From Candidatus Saccharibacteria bacterium UBA1949 (GTDB lineage: Bacteria > Patescibacteriota > Saccharimonadia > Saccharimonadales > Saccharimonadaceae), in assembly GCA_002336735.1 (NCBI GenBank), contig DDER01000039.1:324-18451 (forward strand): DNA of 18,128 nucleotides, written 5' to 3'. Numbering within the stretch: position 1 is the stretch's first letter; each line of letters opens with the position of its first letter. Made by a program: the position numbers and the translations under genes. Below, piece after piece: positions 1-6,583 of this stretch. The notes beneath the pieces were generated by a model. It saw nothing but the letters and a program-made list of their open reading frames with translations. It made no database searches and had not been told where the DNA came from.

Positions 1-1034
1 GCGAGCTGATCATTGGCGACCGCCAAACTGGCAAAACCGCCATCGCTATTGACACCATGATCAACCAAGCACGCCAAAAAACTGGAGTGATCAATGTCTA
101 TGTGGCGATCGGTCAGAAGCTATCAAAAGTTGCGCGTCTCGTCGAACGTCTTCGCACTGAAGGCGTCATGGATCAAACCATCGTCGTGGCGACAAGCCCA
201 AGCGATCCTGCGTCCCTCCTCTATCTTGCTCCCTATGCGGGCACGGCGATGGGCGAATATTTCCGCGACAATGGCGAGCATGCGCTAATGATCTACGATG
301 ATCTCACTAAGCATGCTGTTGCATACCGTCAGATGTCGTTGCTCCTGCGCCGCCCGCCAGGACGCGAGGCTTTTCCTGGTGATGTTTTCTATCTCCATTC
401 GCGCTTACTCGAGCGATCGGCCAAACTATCTGACGATTTGGGTGCTGGCAGTTTGACGGCGCTCCCAATCATCGAGACGCAAGCTGGTGACATCTCGGCA
501 TATATTCCGACCAATGTCATCTCGATCACCGATGGTCAAATATTTATGGAAACAGACCTCTTCTACCAAGGTATTCGTCCTGCGATCTCGGCGGGTCTTT
601 CGGTCTCGCGCGTTGGTGGTGATGCTCAGACAAAAACCATCAAATCAGTTAGTGGCAACCTAAAACTTGGCCTCAGTCAGTTCCGTGAGCTTGCGAGCTT
701 TGCCCAGTTTGGTAGCGATCTCGATGACGCGACTAAATCCCAGATCGAACGCGGCCAACGCCTGACCGAACTACTGAAACAGCCTCAATATCAGCCGATG
801 AGTATCTGGGAGCAAGCCGTCAGTATCTTTGCGGTCAATGAGGGGTTGTTTGATAATGTACCTCGCGAGAAGATCAAACACGCTCAGGAAGCGCTGCTCA
901 CCAAGCTCTGGACCGATCACAAAAAAGACATGCAGACCCTTTCTAAGGGCGCCGACAAACTCGAAGCCGACAGTGAAGTTGGCAAAGCCATCGCCAAAAT
1001 CGCAAAATCCGTTGCGAAAGGATTTGAGGGGTAA
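1..1034 (+). CDS. atpA: F1Fo ATP synthase subunit alpha (5' partial)
   Basis: Alpha subunit of the F1 sector, the non-catalytic nucleotide-binding partner of beta in the membrane-bound ATP synthase. The window opens inside the gene. The frame begins at base 3 and the first residues contain the Walker A loop GDRQTGKT. Further along are SVSRVGGDAQTK, close to the family's SVSRVGGSAQ signature, and RELASFAQFGSDLD, both typical of alpha. About 343 residues are visible; the family is usually near 500, so roughly the first third lies upstream. The internal ATG at 57 is not the start. The stop TAA overlaps the atpG ATG by one base (TAATG), implying translational coupling. Identification is secure. 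Confidence 0.97.
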   Translation, partial: ELIIGDRQTGKTAIAIDTMINQARQKTGVINVYVAIGQKLSKVARLVERLRTEGVMDQTIVVATSPSDPASLLYLAPYAGTAMGEYFRDNGEHALMIYDDLTKHAVAYRQMSLLLRRPPGREAFPGDVFYLHSRLLERSAKLSDDLGAGSLTALPIIETQAGDISAYIPTNVISITDGQIFMETDLFYQGIRPAISAGLSVSRVGGDAQTKTIKSVSGNLKLGLSQFRELASFAQFGSDLDDATKSQIERGQRLTELLKQPQYQPMSIWEQAVSIFAVNEGLFDNVPREKIKHAQEALLTKLWTDHKKDMQTLSKGADKLEADSEVGKAIAKIAKSVAKGFEG

Positions 1035-1900
1035 TGGCCTCCACCCAGCAACTCAAATCCCGTATCCGCTCGGTCAAAAACACCAAGCAAATTACGAGGG
1101 CTATGCAGATGGTTGCGGCCAGCAAAATGCGTCGTACGCAGGATGCCACCAAAGCGTCGGCACCCTACACGGCGGCGGCCAATGAACTGCTGGCATATCT
1201 GGCTAGTCAGGGATCGACCAATGATCATCCCCTATTTGCCGCCCGCCCCATCAGAACACGACTGCTGATCGTTATTGCGAGCGACAAAGGACTTGCTGGT
1301 GCGTACAATGCCAACGTCATGAAAGCCTACCTGCGCGCCCTTCGCGAAGATGATGCGGCCGGTATCGCCAATGAGACAATCGCTGTTGGCCGCAAAGCCT
1401 CGCAATTTGTCTCTCGCCTCAAAGATACAGTAGTGATTGGTACGTACGAGAACCTGCCGGATCACCCACGGGGCACGGAATTTTATGCGATTCTCAATAC
1501 AGCTCGCGAATCATTTGTGCAGGGCCGAGTCGATGCGGTCGATGTCATTTACACCGAATTTATGAGTAGTATTCGTCAGGAAGTGACCATACAGCGTGTG
1601 CTACCGGCTGGATTTACGACGACCGAAGTCAGCGAATTTGTGCGTGATGCTCGCTATGAGCCAGATGTCAGCACAATTCTCGATGGGATCGCACTTCGTC
1701 TGGTTGGGGCCCAGATTTTTCAAGCACTCCTCGATGCTCGCGCCAGTGAACACAGTATGCGCATGATGGCCATGAAAAACGCCACCGATAATGCCACTGA
1801 ACTCGCCGACGATCTGACGCTCGCCATGAATAAAGCCCGCCAAGCGGCCATCACCCAAGAATTGGCCGAAATCAGCGCCGGCGCGGAGGCGATGAAATGA
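1034..1900 (+). CDS. atpG: F1Fo ATP synthase subunit gamma
   Basis: Central stalk (rotor) subunit that couples rotation of the c-ring to the alpha/beta catalytic sites. It has 288 residues, normal for the family. The N-terminal helix carries the family pattern KSRIRSVKNTKQITRAMQMV and the C-terminal helix carries MRMMAMKNATDNA...LTLAMNKARQAAITQE. Both are the coiled-coil helices that enter the F1 hexamer. The ATG overlaps the atpA stop by one base, so no separate Shine-Dalgarno is needed. It ends in TGA, showing that TGA is a stop in this organism. A 74-bp gap separates it from atpD. Confidence 0.97.
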   Translation: MASTQQLKSRIRSVKNTKQITRAMQMVAASKMRRTQDATKASAPYTAAANELLAYLASQGSTNDHPLFAARPIRTRLLIVIASDKGLAGAYNANVMKAYLRALREDDAAGIANETIAVGRKASQFVSRLKDTVVIGTYENLPDHPRGTEFYAILNTARESFVQGRVDAVDVIYTEFMSSIRQEVTIQRVLPAGFTTTEVSEFVRDARYEPDVSTILDGIALRLVGAQIFQALLDARASEHSMRMMAMKNATDNATELADDLTLAMNKARQAAITQELAEISAGAEAMK

Positions 1901-1962
1901 GAGCCGAGCAACGAGAACTAATTGGCGCGCGCGAGTATTGATTGATGCTAAATATACTGAAC

Positions 1963-1970
1963 AAGGAGGA
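1963..1970 (+). promoter_or_regulatory. Shine-Dalgarno sequence deciding the atpD start
   Basis: AAGGAGGA sits 4 nt before the ATG at 1975. An in-frame ATG at 1942 would add 11 residues but lies upstream of this site and has no comparable ribosome-binding sequence. The ATG at 1975 is therefore preferred. Confidence 0.85.
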
Positions 1971-1974
1971 AGCG

Positions 1975-3348
1975 ATGACTAAAAATACAGGAAAAATTAT
2001 CCAAATCGTTGGTGTGGTGGTCGACGTTGAATTCGAGGGCAAGAGTTTGCCGGCGATTTATGATGCATTGGCGGTCGAGCACGACGGTCAAACAATCACG
2101 TTTGAGGTTGCTCAGCACCTCGATGAGCACACCGTGCGCGCGGTGAGTATGCAGAGCACCGATGGGCTGAAGCGCGGTGACGCGGTGTCGGCCACCGGAG
2201 CGCCGATCCGCGTGCCAGTTGGCGAGAAGACACAGGGTCGTATGTTTAATGTCACGGGTGATCCGATCGATGGTAAGCCCACGCCGCAGAGTGATCGGCT
2301 GCCGATTCACCGTCAGCCCCCTGCTCTTTCTGAGCAGGCCAATACGACCGAAATTCTCGAAACGGGGATCAAAGTCATCGACCTGATCGCACCGATTGCC
2401 AAGGGCGGCAAGGTCGGACTGTTTGGTGGTGCTGGCGTCGGCAAAACAGTCTTGATCCAGGAGTTGATCAACAACATCGCCAAATTCCACTCAGGCAACT
2501 CAGTGTTTGCTGGCGTCGGCGAGCGTACTCGCGAAGGCAACGACCTGTATCACGAGATGAAAGATGCTGGTGTGCTTGACAAGACATCGATGGTATTCGG
2601 CCAGATGAACGAGCCGCCTGGGGCGCGTCTGCGCGTGGCGCTCAGTGGCCTCACAATGGCCGAGAGTTTCCGTGATCAAGGCAAAGACGTGCTACTCTTT
2701 GTCGACAATATCTTCCGCTTCACCCAGGCTGGTTCTGAAGTCTCCGCCCTACTCGGTCGCCTGCCCAGCGCCGTCGGCTACCAGCCAAACCTGCAACAAG
2801 AAATGGGGCAGCTCCAGGAGCGCATCACCAGTACCAAAAAAGGCTCGATTACCTCTGTCCAGGCAGTATACGTGCCGGCGGACGACTTGACCGATCCAGC
2901 GCCAGCGACGACATTTGCTCACCTCGACAGCACCATCGTGCTCAATCGCGCGCTCACGGAGATCGGTATCTATCCGGCGGTCGATCCGCTCGACTCTAAC
3001 TCAACGATTCTCGACCCCGAGATTGTCGGGCAGGAGCACTATGACACTGCCCGCGAAGCACAACGCATCTTGCAGCAATACAAAGAGCTCCAGGACATCA
3101 TCGCTATCCTCGGTATGGAAGAGCTGTCTGATGATCAGAAACAGATTGTCGGCCGCGCCCGTCGTTTGCAGCGTTTTCTAGCGCAGCCGTTTCATGTGGC
3201 TGAGACATTTACGGGCAACCCCGGCGTCTATATAAAAATCGAGGACACGGTGCGCGATGTGCGTGATATTCTCTCGGGCAAGTACGATGACAAACCAGAG
3301 AATTGGTTCTATATGGCACCCGGGCCACTATCTGAGAAAAAAGATTAG
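1975..3348 (+). CDS. atpD: F1Fo ATP synthase subunit beta
   Basis: Catalytic subunit of F1, which makes or hydrolyses ATP at the alpha/beta interfaces. From the ATG at 1975 it has 457 residues, within the usual 455-480. The N-terminal beta-barrel starts KIIQIVGVVVDVEF. The Walker A loop GGAGVGKT is at residues 151-158. A Walker B segment VLLFVDNIFRF is followed by SALLGRLPSAVGYQP. The DELSEED-type segment appears as EELSDDQK. All key motifs are intact. It follows atpA and atpG in the same operon. No convincing U-tract terminator follows the stop; a new promoter appears about 160 bp downstream. Confidence 0.97.
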   Translation: MTKNTGKIIQIVGVVVDVEFEGKSLPAIYDALAVEHDGQTITFEVAQHLDEHTVRAVSMQSTDGLKRGDAVSATGAPIRVPVGEKTQGRMFNVTGDPIDGKPTPQSDRLPIHRQPPALSEQANTTEILETGIKVIDLIAPIAKGGKVGLFGGAGVGKTVLIQELINNIAKFHSGNSVFAGVGERTREGNDLYHEMKDAGVLDKTSMVFGQMNEPPGARLRVALSGLTMAESFRDQGKDVLLFVDNIFRFTQAGSEVSALLGRLPSAVGYQPNLQQEMGQLQERITSTKKGSITSVQAVYVPADDLTDPAPATTFAHLDSTIVLNRALTEIGIYPAVDPLDSNSTILDPEIVGQEHYDTAREAQRILQQYKELQDIIAILGMEELSDDQKQIVGRARRLQRFLAQPFHVAETFTGNPGVYIKIEDTVRDVRDILSGKYDDKPENWFYMAPGPLSEKKD

Positions 3349-3509
3349 GTCATTTTACTTTTGCATTGCTCCAGTCGTGCACTGAGTCATGAAGACTTCG
3401 CACGGTAATGTCGCCGCAAAGTGAGACTTCGTAGTCTGACTGACGAGATCGCAGCATGTGCCCTGCTCCGCCTCGCGTCATCCATGATGCTCTTAACAAG
3501 AGACAAAAC

Positions 3510-3538
3510 TTGCATTATTATATAAAAGAGAGTATAAT
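3510..3538 (+). promoter_or_regulatory. Sigma70-type promoter upstream of the small membrane protein gene
   Basis: TTGCAT at 3510-3515, a 17-bp AT-rich spacer, then a perfect TATAAT at 3533-3538. Transcription would start near 3545, leaving about 38 nt of leader with an AGGAG Shine-Dalgarno at 3573-3577. The 3349-3509 stretch just before it holds only small weak hairpins, such as AGACT-TCGT-AGTCT and CTCTT-AAC-AAGAG, and no U-tract terminator that I can see. Confidence 0.75.
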
Positions 3539-3583
3539 ATGACTATTAGGGATGTGTTCGGCCGAGCTAGCTAGGAGTGTAGC

Positions 3584-3880
3584 ATGATGGATGACCGTCC
3601 GGAGGATGACCCGTCTATACGAGCGAATAACCGTTCAGGCATCATAGAGCAAGTGGTCATCTTGCTCTGTGTTGGGCTGCTCATCGTCGGCAGCCTTGTG
3701 AGCATGGCTACTGGCGGCTACGCGACTGAGGTGTTCAACCTCTTTCGCGCAAGTATCCTGCTAGTCAGCCTGATCATGGCTGTGATGGCCTTTCGACGTA
3801 AGTCGATCACAGTGTTGGCCTGGTTGGTCGTCGCACTGGTGATGGCTGTCAGTATGGCTACCATGCCACTCAACCCCTAA
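3584..3880 (+). CDS. Small three-helix membrane protein inserted between atpD and atpC
   Basis: A 98-residue protein of unrecognised family. The first 20 residues are charged and hydrophilic (MMDDRPEDDPSIRANNRS). Three hydrophobic segments follow at about residues 22-42, 47-67 and 73-93, with a short basic loop (RRK) between helices 2 and 3. The start is supported by AGGAG 6 nt upstream; the adjacent ATG at 3587 is an alternative. Its strong promoter separates it from atpD. It is not subunit a, c or b by sequence, because it lacks their motifs. The location suggests a link to ATP synthase assembly or membrane energetics, but that is inference from position only. Confidence 0.75.
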   Translation: MMDDRPEDDPSIRANNRSGIIEQVVILLCVGLLIVGSLVSMATGGYATEVFNLFRASILLVSLIMAVMAFRRKSITVLAWLVVALVMAVSMATMPLNP

Positions 3881-3890
3881 CCCCCATTCG

Positions 3891-3946
3891 CCCCCCGGCG
3901 GGAGATGAGCGATCGATATGGTCTAGACTCTCTCCCGCTGGGCGGG
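3891..3946 (+). repeat. GC-rich hairpin after the small membrane protein gene
   Basis: GCGGGAGA (3898-3905) pairs with TCTCCCGC (3931-3938). The stem continues outward through a G-T pair and CCC/GGG, and inward through GAG/CTC past a one-base bulge. No U-tract follows, so it is not a standard intrinsic terminator. It could protect or process the transcript end, or impede polymerase before the atpC promoter. Confidence 0.5.
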
Positions 3947-3959
3947 ACCACTCCCTAAT

Positions 3960-3980
3960 CCCTCTGGTGATACCAGGGGG
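3960..3980 (+). repeat. 9-bp hairpin directly upstream of the atpC promoter
   Basis: CCCTCTGGT (3960-3968) and ACCAGGGGG (3972-3980) pair over nine positions with one U-G wobble and a 3-nt loop (GAT). The following sequence ATTCTGC has no U-tract. It lies immediately before the extended -10 element of atpC and could act as an upstream transcript end or as a protein site. Confidence 0.5.
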
Positions 3981-3984
3981 ATTC

Positions 3985-3993
3985 TGCTATCAT
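3985..3993 (+). promoter_or_regulatory. Extended -10 element of a probable leaderless atpC promoter
   Basis: TG-C-TATCAT ends 8 nt before the atpC ATG at 4002. A start about 7 nt after the -10 would give an mRNA with almost no leader. No Shine-Dalgarno is visible between it and the ATG. No good -35 hexamer is evident. Confidence 0.5.
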
Positions 3994-4001
3994 AAGAGTA
4001 T

Positions 4002-4424
4002 ATGAATCTTGAGCTTATTACCCTTGCCGGTGTCAAAATCAACGAACCAGTCTACGAAGTTATGATTCCCGCCATTGATGGCGACATCGCAGTATTCCCT
4101 AATCACGAACCACTGGTGACTCTTGCCAAAACTGGTGTCATCTCAGTGCGTCGTCTCAAATCTGATAGTGAAGCCCAGCTAGAGCACTATGCAATTACAG
4201 GCGGTATCGTCGAAATTTCTGGCGACAATGTTCGTGTGCTCGTCGACGAGGCCGAGCACGGCAGTGATATCGTCGTGACTGAGTCACAGTTAGCCCTCGA
4301 GCGCGCCCAGAAGATGCGCGATGAGGCCAAAGACCAAATAGAACTCGAAAAAGCCCACCAGCTGGTCGATCGCCATGCGGTACGACTAAAAGTTGCTGAC
4401 CTTCATCGCCGACGTCGTCACTAG
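4002..4424 (+). CDS. atpC: F1Fo ATP synthase subunit epsilon
   Basis: Epsilon subunit of F1, a central-stalk subunit that links gamma to the c-ring and can inhibit ATP hydrolysis. It has 140 residues, normal for the family. The N-terminal beta-sandwich carries VYEVMIPAIDGDIAVFPNHEP, close to the typical pattern around G-E-[I/L]-x-V-L-P-x-H. The C-terminal part (about 90-140) is a charged helix pair that ends in an arginine run (HRRRRH). It is separated from atpD by another gene and two hairpins, so it may be transcribed on its own. Its last 39 bp overlap the 3' end of the dus gene on the opposite strand. Confidence 0.93.
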   Translation: MNLELITLAGVKINEPVYEVMIPAIDGDIAVFPNHEPLVTLAKTGVISVRRLKSDSEAQLEHYAITGGIVEISGDNVRVLVDEAEHGSDIVVTESQLALERAQKMRDEAKDQIELEKAHQLVDRHAVRLKVADLHRRRRH

Positions 4425-5477
4425 ACGTTCAGGCTGTCTGGTATCCTGTAGAATTGATCGAACCTCGGCCGTGCAAGTAGTGTGCATCAGGCGGTCGCGG
4501 AGTGCGGCGGCCCCTTCAAAGCCGTTGATATAGATTTTGTAAAATCGTTTGAGTGTCTCATAGGGACGATGCAATTGGGGCCCATACTGATCATAGAGAT
4601 CGAGATGATAATTGAGCAGGTCGAATAGATGTTCTCGTGATGGGTCCGCGGCTGCTCGGACGGTTGCTATTGAGTCGCTTGCCACGCCTGACGGCGTCGA
4701 TGCCGGTGGCGGCTCAAGAGAAAGGTCGCTCGTGTCCGCTGTCCGCGATATATTCCTAAAAGCGAAGGGGTTACGAAAAACGCCTCGGCCGATCATGATA
4801 CCGTCGATGCTATACTGTTCCGCCAATTGCACACCGTGAGCGCGATTGTCGATGTCGCCATTGGCGATGAGGAGCGTATGGGGCGCGATCTGGTCGCGCA
4901 GTTGCTTGATATCGCCGATCAACTCATGATGGGCTGGGACTTTGCTCATTTCTTTTTTGGTTCGTAAGTGCACAGTGAGGGCGGCAATGTCTTGTGCCAA
5001 TAGTCCACCGAGCCAACTAGGCCATTCATCGATCGATGTATAGCCGAGGCGGGTCTTGACACTAATGGGCAGGCCGCTAAATCTAGCGGCTGTGATGCAT
5101 TCGTACGCTAGATCTGGTGTGCGGATCATGTGTGCGCCGCCACCCGCTCGGATAGCAGATTTGTCTGGACAGCCCATGTTGAGGTCGATGCCATCATAAC
5201 CGAGTTCACGGCAATGAATCGCTAGCGCACGGATAGCATCAGGCTCGCTGCCCCAGAGTTGGGCTACGATCGGATGCTCATCCTCGGTCTTGATGAGCCG
5301 TCCACCAGTCGCCCGGTCGCCTGCGTGTACCCACCCAGTGGCATTGGTAAATTCGCTGAAGGAGACGTCTGGTGCCGCGGCTCGAGCTATGACGTGTCGA
5401 AATACCACATCGGTCACTGCCTCCATAGGAGCCAGCGCAAAAAATGGTCTTGGTAGTGTGTGCCAAAATGATACCAT
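4386..5477 (-). CDS. dus: tRNA-dihydrouridine synthase (DusB-like)
   Basis: Flavoprotein that reduces uridine to dihydrouridine in tRNA, using FMN and NAD(P)H. It has 363 residues. The TIM-barrel start is FFALAPMEAVTDVVFR. The signature DLNMGCPDKSAIRAGGGA carries the catalytic cysteine at residue 103. FMN phosphate-binding segments LLIANGDI and GIMIGRG follow. A C-terminal helical domain (about 285-345) has RPYETLKRFYKIYI. Between the barrel and that domain is a low-complexity linker rich in S, P and A (about 250-285), longer than I would expect in DusA/B/C. Start ATG at 5477; a 13-nt leader with a weak AGG is predicted. Which uridine it modifies cannot be told from sequence alone. Confidence 0.93.
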   Translation of the reverse strand: MVSFWHTLPRPFFALAPMEAVTDVVFRHVIARAAAPDVSFSEFTNATGWVHAGDRATGGRLIKTEDEHPIVAQLWGSEPDAIRALAIHCRELGYDGIDLNMGCPDKSAIRAGGGAHMIRTPDLAYECITAARFSGLPISVKTRLGYTSIDEWPSWLGGLLAQDIAALTVHLRTKKEMSKVPAHHELIGDIKQLRDQIAPHTLLIANGDIDNRAHGVQLAEQYSIDGIMIGRGVFRNPFAFRNISRTADTSDLSLEPPPASTPSGVASDSIATVRAAADPSREHLFDLLNYHLDLYDQYGPQLHRPYETLKRFYKIYINGFEGAAALRDRLMHTTCTAEVRSILQDTRQPERLVTTSAMKVSNF

Positions 5478-5497
5478 ACTGCTACCTATTGTCTCAG

Positions 5498-5526
5498 ATC
5501 ATAAAAAGATTACAAAATTACTACAA
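5498..5526 (-). promoter_or_regulatory. Promoter of the dus gene
   Basis: On the minus strand, TTGTAG (5526-5521), a 17-nt spacer, then TATGAT (5503-5498). The predicted start is about 13 nt before the ATG at 5477. The -10 is strong and the -35 is poor. Confidence 0.55.
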
Positions 5527-5577
5527 AGGACCATGACGTCATATTCGCTCGCGATGGCTAATGTTCAATACGAGAAT

Positions 5578-5602
5578 AGCCACCCCTAGCTACGGGGTGG
5601 CT
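5578..5602. repeat. Perfect 9-bp inverted repeat
   Basis: AGCCACCCC (5578-5586), a 7-nt loop, and GGGGTGGCT (5594-5602). There is no U-tract on either side. It stands about 45 bp from the structured element at 5646 and could be part of the same transcript or a weak terminator. Confidence 0.55.
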
Positions 5603-5645
5603 GAATGCCGCGCGGAGATATACTCTGCAACGCGCGAATGTCGCT

Positions 5646-5772
5646 CAAGAAAGGGGTGCCCAGTGGGGGCTGGGGAGATGACTCCCCAGCCCCCGGTCTG
5701 GTGGTAGACGCCTTACGGCGTCCACCACCAGACCCCCAGGGGTTCGCGCTTGCCCATGATATCCCTTTCTTG
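5646..5772 (+). ncRNA. Candidate structured RNA: 10-bp closing stem around two perfect hairpins
   Basis: CAAGAAAGGG (5646-5655) pairs perfectly with CCCTTTCTTG (5763-5772). Inside is a perfect 13-bp hairpin (5665-5677 with 5682-5694, loop ATGA). Directly abutting it is a hairpin of 11 bp, one mismatch and 6 bp (5695-5712 with 5717-5734, loop TTAC). A 9-nt linker lies on the 5' side and 28 nt on the 3' side. The plus strand is favoured because an intrinsic terminator follows 4 nt later. I found no match to 6S, SRP, tmRNA or RNase P RNA hallmarks. The 5478-5889 gap has no credible protein gene. A mobile hairpin repeat is the main alternative. Confidence 0.5.
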
Positions 5773-5776
5773 TAGG

Positions 5777-5807
5777 ATGCTCAGACCGGAACGTGCTGAG
5801 CATTTTT
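5777..5807 (+). terminator. Intrinsic terminator after the 5646-5772 element
   Basis: ATGCTCAG (5777-5784), an 11-nt loop, CTGAGCAT (5796-5803), then a U-tract (TTTT to 5807). It points rightward, which supports a plus-strand transcript ending here. Confidence 0.65.
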
Positions 5808-5809
5808 AT

Positions 5810-5839
5810 AAGATACCATATTCGTTGCCGACCGGTCAA
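5810..5839 (-). promoter_or_regulatory. Possible minus-strand promoter facing the structured element
   Basis: On the minus strand, TTGACC (5839-5834), an 18-nt spacer, then TATCTT (5815-5810). If active it would transcribe the 5646-5772 element in antisense. It may equally be chance in AT-rich sequence. Confidence 0.3.
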
Positions 5840-5889
5840 TAGTATTATGTGATAAAATTGTAGTTAAGTACACAACATAATTGTAATTG

Positions 5890-6279
5890 CTACAAGACTG
5901 CCAGGCTTTGCGTCGATAAGACACGATATCCTCTGTCGATGAGGCCACTCGATAGGCCCGGTATATGCTGCGAACCATAGACCACTGCGGTATGTGAGGG
6001 CTGAGCCTGATGCTGGAGTGCATCAAGCGTACGAAGGACGTGAGCATTGCGTTCGGTGACAAAGGGCGACAGAGACTCCCGATTGCCATCTAGCCTCGGT
6101 AGTAGCGCGCATGCTAGTGCGGTGACGCCGATACGATTCAGGCGAGAGCGCTGAGTTTGGGCGGCACGAAAGAGAGTTCGGTCAATTGCTTCTTTTGAGT
6201 ACATCTGAGCTGCTTGTTCAACCGATATATCACATACTTGCCATGCATCACCAAAATCCAAGCCGTCGCGCTGCGTCAT
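5890..6279 (-). CDS. C-terminal fragment of a TraB/GumN (TIKI)-like protein, probably a broken gene
   Basis: From the first ATG it has 129 residues. The pattern ...GLDFGDAWQVCDIS, then TERNAHVLRTLDAL, then AVVYGSQHIPGL...GLIDRGYRV resembles the C-terminal half of TraB/GumN/TIKI-type proteins (ERN, later a GxxHxxG-like segment and GY). The N-terminal half, with its usual first histidine motif, is not present anywhere upstream. The same frame stays open and looks protein-like upstream of the ATG (for example NNQLYADIIKWYPGDL) back to a TAG at 6421-6423, yet it contains no ATG, GTG or TTG start. No Shine-Dalgarno precedes 6279. A truncated remnant is therefore likelier than an intact gene. The family call is tentative. 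Confidence 0.5.
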   Translation of the reverse strand: MTQRDGLDFGDAWQVCDISVEQAAQMYSKEAIDRTLFRAAQTQRSRLNRIGVTALACALLPRLDGNRESLSPFVTERNAHVLRTLDALQHQAQPSHTAVVYGSQHIPGLSSGLIDRGYRVLSTQSLAVL

Positions 6280-6381
6280 GAGGTCGCCCGGATACCATTT
6301 TATGATATCTGCGTAGAGCTGGTTGTTTGCATCTACGGCTCGCTGCTGGGAGCTACGACTGTAGCAGATGTAGCAGCAAAC

Positions 6382-6544
6382 AAAAAAACTCGAGGACGGC
6401 AGTGAATGATATCGTCGCGGCTACGATCATCATTCACTGCCGGTGCTTGATCCGAGAAGGGAGCGGATCATGAGCACACAATGAGAGAATTCCACTCTCT
6501 CATTTCCTCGAGCGACTCCGCAATCCTCGCGAGCGGAGCTCGAG
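6382..6544 (-). ncRNA. Candidate structured RNA: four-way junction ending in U7, with a competing upstream hairpin
   Basis: Read on the minus strand. CTCGAGG (6512-6506) pairs with CCTCGAG (6395-6389), directly followed by T7 (6388-6382). Inside are three hairpins separated by only 1-2 nt. One is 9 bp (6504-6496 with 6488-6480). One is 5+7 bp with a 2-nt bulge (6477-6464 with 6454-6443). One is 13+5 bp with a one-base bulge (6441-6423 with 6415-6398). Upstream, the first CTCGAG (6544-6539) plus CTCCGC (6538-6533) can pair with 6521-6507 instead, so the same bases would serve two exclusive folds. It follows a small zinc-finger gene, so it may be that gene's terminator or attenuator. The 6280-6583 gap holds nothing else that I can support. 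Confidence 0.55.
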
Positions 6545-6583
6545 CGTCAGATCACGGAACGATGTTAGGTTGGAATGTACGTT

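Noticed and set aside
1948..2490. 180-codon minus-strand frame
   Set aside because: Antisense shadow of atpD; the beta-subunit motifs are unambiguous on the plus strand.
5646..5807. Assignment as 6S RNA, SRP RNA, tmRNA or RNase P RNA
   Set aside because: A three-way junction is not the single bulged rod of 6S, and I found no SRP GGAAG-type apical loop, no tRNA-like ends and no RNase P core sequences.
5645..5839. 64-codon frame on the minus strand through the structured element
   Set aside because: The translation only reads through the palindromic hairpins and the terminator; it has no ribosome-binding site or family resemblance.
6480..6504. Possible T-box antiterminator because the 9-bp hairpin loop on the minus strand reads GTGGAAT
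   Set aside because: The conserved T-box sequence around TGGNACCGCG is absent and no aminoacyl-tRNA synthetase or amino-acid gene is downstream.
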